DNA of 64,000 bases from an uncultured Helicobacter sp. GTDB lineage: Bacteria; Campylobacterota; Campylobacteria; Campylobacterales; Helicobacteraceae. Each line of letters begins with the position of its first letter. Positions within the stretch are counted from its first letter, which is position 1. The DNA is taken from positions 62,001 to 126,000 of the forward strand of contig CASFYB010000001.1 of assembly GCA_949298825.1 (NCBI GenBank). Reading direction: 5' to 3'. Below, in pieces: positions 45,896-54,177 of the stretch. The translations under genes and the position numbers were made by a program. The notes beneath the pieces are model-generated. The model had not been told where the DNA came from, ran no database searches, and saw only the letters and a program-made list of their open reading frames with translations.

Positions 45896-48106
45896 ATGAG
45901 TATCCAAAATCTCCCTGAAATCCTCAAAAAACATAAACTTAGTCAAGAAGAGTATGAACAAATAAAAACCATCTTAGGGCGGGAGCCAAACTTAGTAGAA
46001 ATTGGTATTTTTTCTGCAATGTGGAGTGAACATTGCAGCTATAAATCCAGCAAAATCTACCTTAGAGGCTTCCCGACCACTGCCCCTTGGGTCATACAAG
46101 GGCCTGGGGAAAATGCCGGAGTCATTGATATTACCAAAGGTTACAGTGCTGTCTTTAAAGTAGAATCTCACAATCACCCAAGCTTTATTGAGCCTCATAG
46201 CGGAGCTGCTACTGGGGTAGGTGGTATCATGCGTGATGTTTTTACAATGGGAGCTCGCCCTATAGCTAGCTTAAATGCCATTTGCTTTGGACGTATTGAT
46301 GAAAAAGCAAGTCCCAATTCTACTATGCCAAGTGATATGGCTAAGCTTCATCAGCGTTTATTAAAAGGAGTAGTCTCTGGGATTGGACATTATGGCAACT
46401 GCATCGGAGTGCCCACAGTTGGTGGAGAGACCTACTTTGATTCTTGTTTTGATGGAAATGTACTTTGCAATGCCTTTATGCTAGGTATAGCAAAAAGTGA
46501 TGAAATCTTTTATGGCAGGGCTGAGGGCATTAATAATCCAGTCATTTATGCAGGGAGCAAAACAGGGCGCGATGGACTAGGTGGAGCTGTGATGAGCAGC
46601 GATAGCTTTGATGAAGAAAGTAAGAATCTACGCCCTACTGTACAAGTTGGAGATCCTTTTAGCGGGAAACTATTGCTTGAAGCCTGCCTTGAGCTATTTA
46701 AAAAAGATTTGATTGTCGGGATACAGGATATGGGAGCTGCCGGACTTACTAGCTCAAGCTTTGAGATGGCTGCACGCAGTGGCAGCGGGATGGCTCTTTA
46801 TCTTGATAAAGTGCCCATGAGAGAAGAAGGGATGAATCCTTATGAGCTCATGCTTAGTGAATCTCAAGAAAGGATGCTAATATGTGCTAAAAAGGGATGC
46901 GAAGAAGCAGTGTGTGATATTTTTAGAAAATGGGATATTGATGTGGCTATTATTGGTGAGGTTACTAATAGTGGGCATATGGAGCTTTACTGGCATGATG
47001 AACTATGCGCACATATTCCAATCGCACCCATTACAGATCTAGCCCCAATGCTCTCTCGCCCTATCTCAAAGCCTAGCTATCTTGATACCCTCAATACTCA
47101 AAACTTCAAACCCAAAATAGAGAATCTAGAAAATACCCTATATGAAATGCTAGGAAGCATCGAGGTGGGTAGTAAGAAAATGATCTATGAAAGATTTGAT
47201 AGTCTTGTTGGCACCAATACCCTTATCGCTCAAGATGGTGGAGATGCCAGCCTTGTGCGCGTAAAAGAAAACAACACAGCTCTTGCTATGAGTATCTATG
47301 CGCCTTATGATTATTGCTATCTAGATCCTAAGAAAGGTGGAGAGATCGCTGTTGCCACAGCAGGTAGAAAATGCGCTATTAGAGGAGCTAGAGCACTTGC
47401 TATTAGCGATTGTCTAAACTTTGGCAATCCAGAGAATGAAGAAGTAATGTGGCAATTTAAAGAAGTGTGTGAGGGCATTAAAAATGCTTGTGCTAAGCTA
47501 AATACGCCTGTAGTGAGTGGTAATGTCTCACTTTATAATCAAACTAATGACAAAGATATACACCCAACACCTACCATCGTGTCTGTAGGGCTTATTGCTG
47601 ATGCTAAAGATGGTATAGATTCTGCGCTAAAGGGTGGGGAGATCATACTCCTTGGTGAATGGAAAGAAGAGTTTGGTGGCTCGCTTATCCAAAAAATGCA
47701 AGCTGGTAAAATCTCTGGCAAGGCTCCAGAACTCTGCTTAGATACCGAGCTTAAATTGTGGGATCTACTTATTGAGCTAAATAGCAAAAAGCTTTTAAGC
47801 GCGGCAAAAAATGTAGGCACTGGTGGTGTAATCATCAGTCTATGCAAAATGGCATTCTTGGGTGATCTTGGCTTTGAGTGCCAAAGTGGTCTAGAATCTC
47901 ACATGCTATTTTCTCAACCCCAAAGCCTTGTGCTTGCAGAATCTCTAGATAGCACAAGCGTGCTAAAAATAGCTGAGGACTTCAACATCCCTGCTAGAAT
48001 CATAGGCAAATCTGGTGGAAATACATTACAAATTGATGGGGTCAAAATACCACTTGATAAGGCCAAAGATATTTATGAGCAAGGCTTTATGCGCCATTTT
48101 GAGTAG
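45896..48106 (+). CDS. purL: phosphoribosylformylglycinamidine synthase, small PurL
   Basis: A 736-residue single-polypeptide PurL without a glutaminase domain, so it needs PurQ and PurS. ATP- and substrate-binding stretches are intact: MWSEHCSYKSSK near the start, KVESHNHPSFIEPHSGAATGVGGI, and DMGAAGLTSS. It acts in de novo purine synthesis. H. pylori is thought to depend on purine salvage, so this gene separates the organism from it. The gene is followed by an LpxR-like gene after 18 bp, an unrelated function. Confidence 0.96.
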   Translation: MSIQNLPEILKKHKLSQEEYEQIKTILGREPNLVEIGIFSAMWSEHCSYKSSKIYLRGFPTTAPWVIQGPGENAGVIDITKGYSAVFKVESHNHPSFIEPHSGAATGVGGIMRDVFTMGARPIASLNAICFGRIDEKASPNSTMPSDMAKLHQRLLKGVVSGIGHYGNCIGVPTVGGETYFDSCFDGNVLCNAFMLGIAKSDEIFYGRAEGINNPVIYAGSKTGRDGLGGAVMSSDSFDEESKNLRPTVQVGDPFSGKLLLEACLELFKKDLIVGIQDMGAAGLTSSSFEMAARSGSGMALYLDKVPMREEGMNPYELMLSESQERMLICAKKGCEEAVCDIFRKWDIDVAIIGEVTNSGHMELYWHDELCAHIPIAPITDLAPMLSRPISKPSYLDTLNTQNFKPKIENLENTLYEMLGSIEVGSKKMIYERFDSLVGTNTLIAQDGGDASLVRVKENNTALAMSIYAPYDYCYLDPKKGGEIAVATAGRKCAIRGARALAISDCLNFGNPENEEVMWQFKEVCEGIKNACAKLNTPVVSGNVSLYNQTNDKDIHPTPTIVSVGLIADAKDGIDSALKGGEIILLGEWKEEFGGSLIQKMQAGKISGKAPELCLDTELKLWDLLIELNSKKLLSAAKNVGTGGVIISLCKMAFLGDLGFECQSGLESHMLFSQPQSLVLAESLDSTSVLKIAEDFNIPARIIGKSGGNTLQIDGVKIPLDKAKDIYEQGFMRHFE

Positions 48107-48124
48107 GCTTTATTTGGAGGAGAG

Positions 48125-49198
48125 ATGATATATAGAAATATCAGATTTCTTGTCTTTTTGTTGATAGCTACAGTCATTGGGCTATCTCAAGAGATCAAAA
48201 CCTCTGATGATATAAAATCTCCCTCTACCCAAGAAGCAGATAAGGCAGATGCTAAAGATTTAGACAATGCCCCCCAAACCCTTAACCCTTATAAAAAATC
48301 ATTTTTTACAATTTTAAGCGATAATGATGCTTATTATAATCCCTATACAGACTACTATTATACGGCAGGCACAGCTCTAGTTTATACGACAAAAGAGTTT
48401 GATTTCTCTCATTCTTTTGGAAGATTTTTTAGCCTCAATGCTTCAAACAAACGCCTTAGTCGCTTAAGTTTTGGGATACATCAAGATATTTATACACCCA
48501 TCAAGCGCGGTGCAAATGTAGATATTAGAGATTTTCCTTATGGTGGATTCCTCGCTTTTGAATCTAGCATTGCTAATCGCAGGGCAAACTCACTTGAAGT
48601 GATTAAACTTCAAATCGGTATGATAGGTCCCTCTGCCCTAGCCAAAGAAACCCAAAAACTCATCCATATCATCACCAAAAATCCTATTTTCTATGGCTGG
48701 GATACGCAGCTTCAAAATGAATTTGCACTAAATCTTTATTATGACTTTATCTATCGATACAATCTTTTTAGTATCAAAAAATTGGGTGGACTTAGCATGG
48801 ATATACTGCCTACTATAGCCATTTCTATAGGCAATGTAGCTACTAATGCTAGTGCTGGTAGTAGGATACGCTTAGGCTATAATCTTGATGTGGATTTTGG
48901 TAGTCCAAAAATCAATACTTCTTCAAGCGGATCATTACCCTATTTAGATGCCTTTAGCTTTTATATCTTTGCTGGAGCGGTGGGCAAATATGTCATTAGA
49001 GATGCTTTTATACAGGGAAATAGCTTTAATCCAAGGGATCTCAAGCTAGAAAATGCTACCTATAATGCAGAACTTGGCATAAGTCTTAGCTATAAAGGAT
49101 TCTCGCTATCTTATGTATTCACACAGGTTGGGCGCGGTTTTAAAGGGGCTTTACCTTATCATAATTTTGGTAGCCTAATCTTAAATTTTGCCTTTTAA
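48125..49198 (+). CDS. LpxR-like lipid A 3'-O-deacylase
   Basis: A 357-residue exported protein: a signal segment (about 1-22) and a polar linker, then a barrel with the family pattern FFTILSDNDAYYNPYTDYYYTAG (ND....TD..YT.G) at about 60-83. Further conserved-looking parts include GIHQDIYTP and FYGWDTQLQNE. The final residues LILNFAF end in Phe, as in outer-membrane barrels. LpxR removes the 3' acyl chains of lipid A in a Ca-dependent manner, lowering TLR4 recognition; H. pylori has a homolog. A GGAGGAG site precedes the ATG. Confidence 0.82.
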   Translation: MIYRNIRFLVFLLIATVIGLSQEIKTSDDIKSPSTQEADKADAKDLDNAPQTLNPYKKSFFTILSDNDAYYNPYTDYYYTAGTALVYTTKEFDFSHSFGRFFSLNASNKRLSRLSFGIHQDIYTPIKRGANVDIRDFPYGGFLAFESSIANRRANSLEVIKLQIGMIGPSALAKETQKLIHIITKNPIFYGWDTQLQNEFALNLYYDFIYRYNLFSIKKLGGLSMDILPTIAISIGNVATNASAGSRIRLGYNLDVDFGSPKINTSSSGSLPYLDAFSFYIFAGAVGKYVIRDAFIQGNSFNPRDLKLENATYNAELGISLSYKGFSLSYVFTQVGRGFKGALPYHNFGSLILNFAF

Positions 49199-49201
49199 TC
49201 T

Positions 49202-49783
49202 ATGTATAAAGTTTATTTTAAAAACAGCAAAAAGCCATCAAAACTCCTTATAGCCAGCATATTTTCATCACTGCTACTAGCTACTAGTCTAGATCTACCA
49301 GCACCAAAGCCCAAGGACTTTAAAGATAGTATTCACACAAAGGATGGTTTTTTAAAAAAGGATATCAACTACTATCTTGATAAAAATGATGCACTTTTAT
49401 GGCGCTACTACAATCAAGTCATCAAGCAGTCTAAAAGCCAAAACTACCCCATCTATGCCAAACGCTATATCATCGATGCAAAAAGCTATAGTGAGCTATC
49501 TAGCAATGCCAAACAAGCCCTAAGAGGTCAAATTGTATTTGCCTCCATTATCTTAGATACCACATCCAATAAAACTCTAAATTATAGCCAGCTAGGTGGT
49601 ATTAGCATAAAAGGTATACTAGCCCAAGATGCCGATAATAAAGCTGCTAAAAAGTATTTTTTTAAATTTGATCCTCGTTATTACAGTGATTTAGAAGCTC
49701 TGGATAAAAAACGCAGAATCTATGCTTACTGCATCCTACCCTCTTTTAGTTCCTGCATTATGCTAGGCATCCATGAAGAATGA
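49202..49783 (+). CDS. hypothetical secreted protein
   Basis: A 193-residue protein with a probable signal peptide (basic start, then LLIASIFSSLLLATS, cleavage near residue 30). The mature part is rich in Lys, Tyr, Asp and Ser and shows a late pair of cysteines (Cys183 and nearby). I recognise no family. It starts 3 bp after the LpxR-like gene, so the two are probably co-expressed, and it may act in the periplasm together with it; that is inference. Confidence 0.65.
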   Translation: MYKVYFKNSKKPSKLLIASIFSSLLLATSLDLPAPKPKDFKDSIHTKDGFLKKDINYYLDKNDALLWRYYNQVIKQSKSQNYPIYAKRYIIDAKSYSELSSNAKQALRGQIVFASIILDTTSNKTLNYSQLGGISIKGILAQDADNKAAKKYFFKFDPRYYSDLEALDKKRRIYAYCILPSFSSCIMLGIHEE

Positions 49784-49869
49784 TAGCTTGATATTTTACT
49801 GATTTTTGATTAGATAATGCCTCTCTAGCCTGAAAAAGGCAATCTGACACTATATCTAAGGAATTTTTA

Positions 49870-50023
49870 ATGAAAAAAAATCATTATGGTTTTGTTTTGT
49901 TGTTTTAGTGTAGCGCTTGCAGATCAAAAGCTAGCAGACAAAACAAAGGAGATGCCAATTAGCATCATTGCGCATAATGGCTCTATGTATTGCTATACAC
50001 GACTTATAAATTACAAAAAATAA
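49870..50023 (+). pseudogene. small secreted peptide with a frameshift in an A8 tract
   Basis: From the ATG at 49870 the frame meets eight A residues (49873-49880) and then a stop after 12 codons. If the run had seven A, the frame would read MKKIIMVLFCCFSVALADQ and continue to a TAA at 50021-50023, a peptide of about 50 residues with a clear signal sequence. An in-frame ATG at 49886 could still give 45 residues, lacking the basic start. It is either a broken gene or one switched by slippage in the A tract. A GGAAT site is seen upstream. The rest of the 300-base gap (49784-50085) holds nothing else I can identify. Confidence 0.5.
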
Positions 50024-50085
50024 GGTTATAATCTTTAAAAATATTATAAAATTTTTTAATAAAAATTAATAAGGAAGCTTAAAGA

Positions 50086-51072
50086 ATGATAGCCTTTTAT
50101 GATGGCTTTGGCTATAGTGATGGTGAAAGCTTTAAAAAATCTCACCGCCTCAAAGAAACCATCACTGCTATCCCGCTTCAATCTTGCATCCCTATTTTTT
50201 TAGATTCACTACCTTCTACCCCAGACCTACTGCTTTCTGCTTGTCTACGCACTAAACTTCTTGATCTTTCAAAGCAGTATTCACTCTGCTATACAAAGCT
50301 TTTTGATGATCGTATCTTAGTTCTAGCTAGCGAGCAAAAATCCTTAAAATTCATCTCTATCCCAGAAATCTTCTTGCCATTTGGAAATAAAGATCTTTTA
50401 GACAACTCCATGTTTTGCTTTGAAAATAGCCTGGCTATCTTTTATCAAAAAAGACTTTTGCATTTTTCTAAGAATGATGATTTTAGCGATATTTTTAATG
50501 CACTAGAGATGATTAGGGAAAAATATGGCATTGAGATTAGCACGATCTATTCTACTAAAAGCTATGATTCTATTGATGTAAAAGACTTTGATACACTAGG
50601 TAAATTCCCTATTGCCAATCTTGCTATATCTGCCTATAAAGATCACAAAGAGCTATTTTTGCAGCCACAAAACCCATGGTATAAGACACAGCTTTTTATA
50701 ATTTTGCTTGGTTTTTTGGGTGTGTTTTTTACTCTTTTAACATTCTATGGCATAGCAAATAGCCACCTAGATAAACTAGAACTTAAAAATCTCAATATAA
50801 AATCCACCCCCAAATCTCAATCTCGCTATGATCTTTTTGCCTCCATTACTAATCTAGCTAGCAGATACAACATTTTATTTGAACAGATGGACTTTGTCAG
50901 TCAAAAAGAAGATTTTGCATTAGGAATCTATGTTTGCTTTTCTCGTCAAATAGACTTTGTCAACTGGATAGACAAAATGGAAGATAAGCTAAAAACCCCT
51001 AGCATCTATGCAGATATACAAAATATAAACTCAAATTATCACTGCACATGGATCTCTTGGGCAAAACAATGA
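50086..51072 (+). CDS. competence/type II secretion-like inner-membrane protein (Cts-like)
   Basis: A 328-residue protein. The N-terminal 200 residues are soluble and compatible with an actin-like/PilM-GspL cytoplasmic fold (not strongly diagnostic). One membrane helix follows at about 207-225 (LFIILLGFLGVFFTLLTFY), and a short C-terminal periplasmic region of about 100 residues. This GspL-like topology, followed by a GspM/PilO-like gene and a secretin, resembles the Campylobacter Cts DNA-uptake genes. No gene symbol can be assigned safely. The stop overlaps the next start as ATGA. Confidence 0.6.
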   Translation: MIAFYDGFGYSDGESFKKSHRLKETITAIPLQSCIPIFLDSLPSTPDLLLSACLRTKLLDLSKQYSLCYTKLFDDRILVLASEQKSLKFISIPEIFLPFGNKDLLDNSMFCFENSLAIFYQKRLLHFSKNDDFSDIFNALEMIREKYGIEISTIYSTKSYDSIDVKDFDTLGKFPIANLAISAYKDHKELFLQPQNPWYKTQLFIILLGFLGVFFTLLTFYGIANSHLDKLELKNLNIKSTPKSQSRYDLFASITNLASRYNILFEQMDFVSQKEDFALGIYVCFSRQIDFVNWIDKMEDKLKTPSIYADIQNINSNYHCTWISWAKQ

Positions 51073-51707
51073 TAAATCAGATTCTTTCTTATTGGGATCA
51101 AAAAGGGGCTTTAGAAAAGATTTTTTGGATAAGTTTTGTATTTGCTGTGATCTTTAGTCTTTTTTATCTTTTTGGCTTTGATGAGCTACTAGCACGCTAC
51201 AAAGCCATCAAAGATCAAAAAGATCTCATATCTTTTAATCAAGCCACCCTAACTAATCCAAAATCCCCCACAAAAATCTTGCAAGAAATATTACAATCTG
51301 ATAAGAATATCAATATAGAAAACCTAGAATCAAAAGGTAATATCCATACCCTCATAGCAAGTGGGGACTTCCTTGCGCTGACAAAACTTTTAAAATTCAT
51401 AGAAAGCTTCAATCAAAATGAAATCTTAGACTATAGCTTAAAGCAGAAAGAAAAGATGCATTTATTTGTGAGATTTTATATTGCTAGAAATGCCTTTATA
51501 CGCAATTTAGAAAACAAAGAAGCATCTTTGGTGTTTTTTAGCCCTCGCGTGATGGATCTAGAGATCATCATTAACCACAAAGCCAGAATCTCCAATCAAT
51601 GGTACAAAATAGGGGATAATCTTTTTGGCATGAGAATCAAAGATATCACCCCCATTTCTGTGATCTTAGAAAATGCAGAACATCAAGAAATCACAATAGG
51701 ACTTTAA
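51069..51707 (+). CDS. PilO/GspM-like protein of the competence system
   Basis: A protein of 212 residues: short cytoplasmic start, one membrane helix at about 20-40 (FWISFVFAVIFSLFYLFGF), a coiled region and a small alpha-beta periplasmic domain. This matches PilO/GspM-type proteins that join inner-membrane platform and secretin. The frame is open from 51048, but the ATG at 51069 overlaps the previous stop (ATGA) and is preferred. The secretin gene follows without a gap. Confidence 0.6.
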   Translation: MINQILSYWDQKGALEKIFWISFVFAVIFSLFYLFGFDELLARYKAIKDQKDLISFNQATLTNPKSPTKILQEILQSDKNINIENLESKGNIHTLIASGDFLALTKLLKFIESFNQNEILDYSLKQKEKMHLFVRFYIARNAFIRNLENKEASLVFFSPRVMDLEIIINHKARISNQWYKIGDNLFGMRIKDITPISVILENAEHQEITIGL

Positions 51708-53204
51708 ATGCTAATAATAAAAACTTTGAGACTTTATTTTCTTCTTATTTTGCTTGCTGCCCTCCTGTATGCCAAGCCTTGTGAGACAAAAAAGTTTGAT
51801 ATTGCTATTAGTAAAAATATTAGTTTTTATGAGATATTAGAGCAGCTAGCCAAAGAATGCCATCTTAGCATCATCTATAGAGACAAGGCTTCTCAAAGCA
51901 TCCTAGAAGATAAAAACATCCTTCTAAATTTCTATCATGCAAGCCTAAAAGAAATACTACAAACAGGATTTGAAGCCCTAGATCTAGACTATATTTTTGA
52001 ATCCCAAAAGATATACATCTCGCATCTAAAAACAAAAACTTTTTATATCAATTATATTGCAACTTCCAGAGTAGCCTCAAGCAATACTAACATCATCTTC
52101 TCTCAAGATGCCCAACAAGATAGCAACTTTAATCAAAATATTCCAAATAATGCCAACAGCACCCACCAGCAGCTCCTAGATATGGCTAGCACCCAAGATC
52201 AAAATGCCAATAAATCAGGCTCTAAAATCTATTCTTTGGATGCGCTAGATTTTTGGGGAGAGATCAAAGAGCAGCTCTACCCTATTATTTTTCGAGAAAA
52301 TGATAGGTATATTCCTGCCAAAGATTCCACTCCTATTAGCATTGATAGGGGCTCTGGATTTATCACCATCACTGCCACACCCTCTCAAATCAAACGTGCA
52401 CAGCTCTACATACAAAAACTTAATGAACGTCTAAGTGCTGAAGTACTTATTGATGTCAATATCTTAACCATCACCCATAATGATGAGCATACTACAGGGA
52501 TTGACTGGGGTAGTCTCTATGACTTTAGTATCAACAACTCACAATCCCCACTACTAAGCCTAACCAACTCCTCAATCCAGTATGGAATCAATATTTTTTC
52601 ACAAGATCTAAGTCTTGGAGAGATCATCCAATTTTTAGGCACCTATGGCTCTGTAAGCTCAATATCTAACCCAAAAATCCTCACCCTAAACAACCAACCA
52701 GCCCTCATCTCTGTAGGCAATATCATCCGCTATACTCAAAATCTCGTCTATCAAACTGCTAACACTTCTTCTACACTTCAAAATACAAGGCAGCAATATC
52801 CAAGCGTATTTTCTGGGGTGCTTTTAGATATTACCCCATCTATTGAGGGTGATGAGATTATCTTAAGGATAAATCCATCCATCACCTCCACAAAAGACTC
52901 AAAAATAGAAAATCAAAGCAATGCGCTAAAATCCCCTCCAAACCTCTCTACAAATCAACTCTCCTCGATTGTAAAAATCAAAAATAATCAACGAGTGATC
53001 CTTGGTGGCCTTATTTCCAAGCAAAATCTAACTCAAGAAAAACGCTTACCAATTTTAGGCTATATACCTGTATTAAGATATCTTTTCTCCTACCGCAAGC
53101 AAAGAGAGCAAACCCAAGAAATGGTCATCATCATCACACCAAAGATCATCCATCTGGATGAAGAGATGAAAATACCAAATATCGATAACAAAAAGAATAA
53201 GTAA
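51708..53204 (+). CDS. secretin of the competence/type II secretion family (CtsD/PilQ-like)
   Basis: A 498-residue secretin. A signal peptide (1-22, ends LLYAKP) precedes an N-terminal domain (FDIAISKNISFYEILEQLA), a low-complexity Asn/Gln/Ser linker (about 120-170), an N1-like domain and the secretin core. The core includes SISNPKILTLNNQPALISVG and the end signature VILGGLISKQN...LPILGYIPVLRYLF. It should form an outer-membrane pore for DNA uptake or pilin passage. In Campylobacter further cts genes follow in the operon; here the CRISPR array begins 63 bp downstream. Confidence 0.85.
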   Translation: MLIIKTLRLYFLLILLAALLYAKPCETKKFDIAISKNISFYEILEQLAKECHLSIIYRDKASQSILEDKNILLNFYHASLKEILQTGFEALDLDYIFESQKIYISHLKTKTFYINYIATSRVASSNTNIIFSQDAQQDSNFNQNIPNNANSTHQQLLDMASTQDQNANKSGSKIYSLDALDFWGEIKEQLYPIIFRENDRYIPAKDSTPISIDRGSGFITITATPSQIKRAQLYIQKLNERLSAEVLIDVNILTITHNDEHTTGIDWGSLYDFSINNSQSPLLSLTNSSIQYGINIFSQDLSLGEIIQFLGTYGSVSSISNPKILTLNNQPALISVGNIIRYTQNLVYQTANTSSTLQNTRQQYPSVFSGVLLDITPSIEGDEIILRINPSITSTKDSKIENQSNALKSPPNLSTNQLSSIVKIKNNQRVILGGLISKQNLTQEKRLPILGYIPVLRYLFSYRKQREQTQEMVIIITPKIIHLDEEMKIPNIDNKKNK

Positions 53205-53234
53205 GTAGATTATCCATCACAATAAAGCATACTA

Positions 53235-53243
53235 TGTTATAAT
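53235..53243 (+). promoter_or_regulatory. extended -10 box (TGTTATAAT) ahead of the first repeat
   Basis: TGTTATAAT differs by one base from the TGCTATAAT at the end of each repeat, and ends 24 bases before repeat 1. It may be the trace of a decayed repeat or a promoter that starts transcription into repeat 1. Confidence 0.45.
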
Positions 53244-53267
53244 AAGAGCCTATCTAGGTTTGAATAA

Positions 53268-54029
53268 GTTTTAGCCACTTTACAAATTCTTCTATGCTAT
53301 AATATCAATGCCAGTTTTAAGGGACTTAATAATGTTTTAGCCACCTTAAAGATTCTTCTATGCTATAATCTGATGTACATTATTCTAAAAGCAGCACTAG
53401 TTTTAGCCACTTTACAAATTCTTCTATGCTATAATGGCAGAGAATTTCTTAGCCAACCAAACAGAGTTTTAGCCACTTTACAAATTCTTCTATGCTATAA
53501 TTGGGGAGTAAATAGCAATGGATGCTTAGGGGTTTTAGCCACTTTACAAATTCTTCTATGCTATAATAAGACCCCTTGCCTCCTAGTCTCTGGCTTTGTT
53601 TTAGCCACTTTACAAATTCTTCTATGCTATAATTTATTCGTGGATAGGGTTTTACCCTACCCTGTTTTAGCCACTTTACAAATTCTTCTATGCTATAATT
53701 ATAAATGATAAAAATCGACTCTATCTGTAGTTTTAGCCACTTTACAAATTCTTCTATGCTATAATAGCGAGTTTGGGATAAACTATGCTGAGCATGTTTT
53801 AGCCACTTTACAAATTCTTCTATGCTATAATTTGAAGCCTATATTTTTTTTATTTTTTTTGGTTTTAGCCACTTTACAAATTCTTCTATGCTATAATTTT
53901 TTCAATAGCCATCCTATCTGGTTGTGCGTTTTAGCCACTTTACAAATTCTTCTATGCTATAATTAAGCTAGATGATATATACAAAGCCATTAAGTTTTAG
54001 CCACTTTACAAATTCTTCTATGCTATAAT
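53268..54029 (+). CRISPR. type II-C CRISPR array, 12 repeats, 11 spacers
   Basis: Twelve 36-base repeats start at 53268 and recur every 66 bases (53334, 53400 ... 53994). All 11 spacers are exactly 30 bases. The repeat begins GTTTTAGCCACTTTAC and ends TCTATGCTATAAT. Eleven repeats are identical; repeat 2 (53334-53369) has three changes (positions 12, 16, 18). The GTTTTAG end fixes crRNA direction as plus strand (spacer then repeat), and each repeat ends in a perfect extended -10 (TGCTATAAT), as in Campylobacter and Neisseria II-C arrays, so each crRNA can start within its spacer. cas genes lie to the right on the minus strand. I found no protospacer by eye in this window. Confidence 0.98.
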
Positions 54030-54043
54030 AGACATAGCTCAAA

Positions 54044-54063
54044 TAGCCTTGATATCGAGGCTA
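54044..54063. repeat. near-perfect palindrome between the last repeat and the tracrRNA promoter
   Basis: The 20 bases TAGCCTTGATATCGAGGCTA can fold with nine pairs (one G-T). The same element is present, slightly degraded, at 42970-42989 in the second copy. It may be a leader element, a protein-binding site or a hairpin in a long tracrRNA transcript. Confidence 0.5.
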
Positions 54064-54072
54064 GAGGGATTA

Positions 54073-54078
54073 TATAAT
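54073..54078 (+). promoter_or_regulatory. -10 box of the tracrRNA
   Basis: TATAAT in TATATAATAG, 9 bases before the expected 5' region of the tracrRNA and 12 before the anti-repeat. It is conserved in the second copy. A second possible promoter is the TGCTATAAT of the last repeat, 44 bases upstream. Confidence 0.6.
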
Positions 54079-54084
54079 AGCAAT

Positions 54085-54167
54085 AAGGGTTTGTAGAGTG
54101 GCTAAAATAAGGAGTTTTTTGTAGTTTCTCCGCGGGGTAACTGCCTAGCATCCCCTCAAAAACTACT
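54085..54167 (+). ncRNA. tracrRNA of the type II-C system
   Basis: The anti-repeat (54085-54107) pairs with repeat positions 2-24 with three G-U wobbles. It is followed by AATAAGGAG and a scaffold like C. jejuni tracrRNA: GGAG (54111-54114) pairs with CTCC (54128-54131), GGGG (54134-54137) with CCCC (54152-54155), and the loop GTAG (54121-54124) with the 3' CTAC (54163-54166). It is on the plus strand, same direction as the array, and faces cas2, whose stop is at 54178. No clear terminator is seen behind it. Confidence 0.88.
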
Positions 54168-54177
54168 CTATAAAATC

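Noticed and set aside
53208-53243. A thirteenth repeat left of the array
   Set aside because: Only about 21 of 36 positions match, mostly the promoter-like 3' end, and the spacing to repeat 1 is 24 rather than 30 bases. I kept only the promoter-like box.
53373-53708. A 111-codon open frame with a repeated LATLQILLCYN peptide
   Set aside because: It is the translation of the CRISPR repeats and spacers. The 66-base unit is divisible by three, so the frame stays open by chance of the repeat length.
53268-54029. Self-targeting spacers against the phage remnant or other genes in the window
   Set aside because: By eye I found no match of any spacer in the window. A computer search allowing mismatches on both strands of the full genome would decide.
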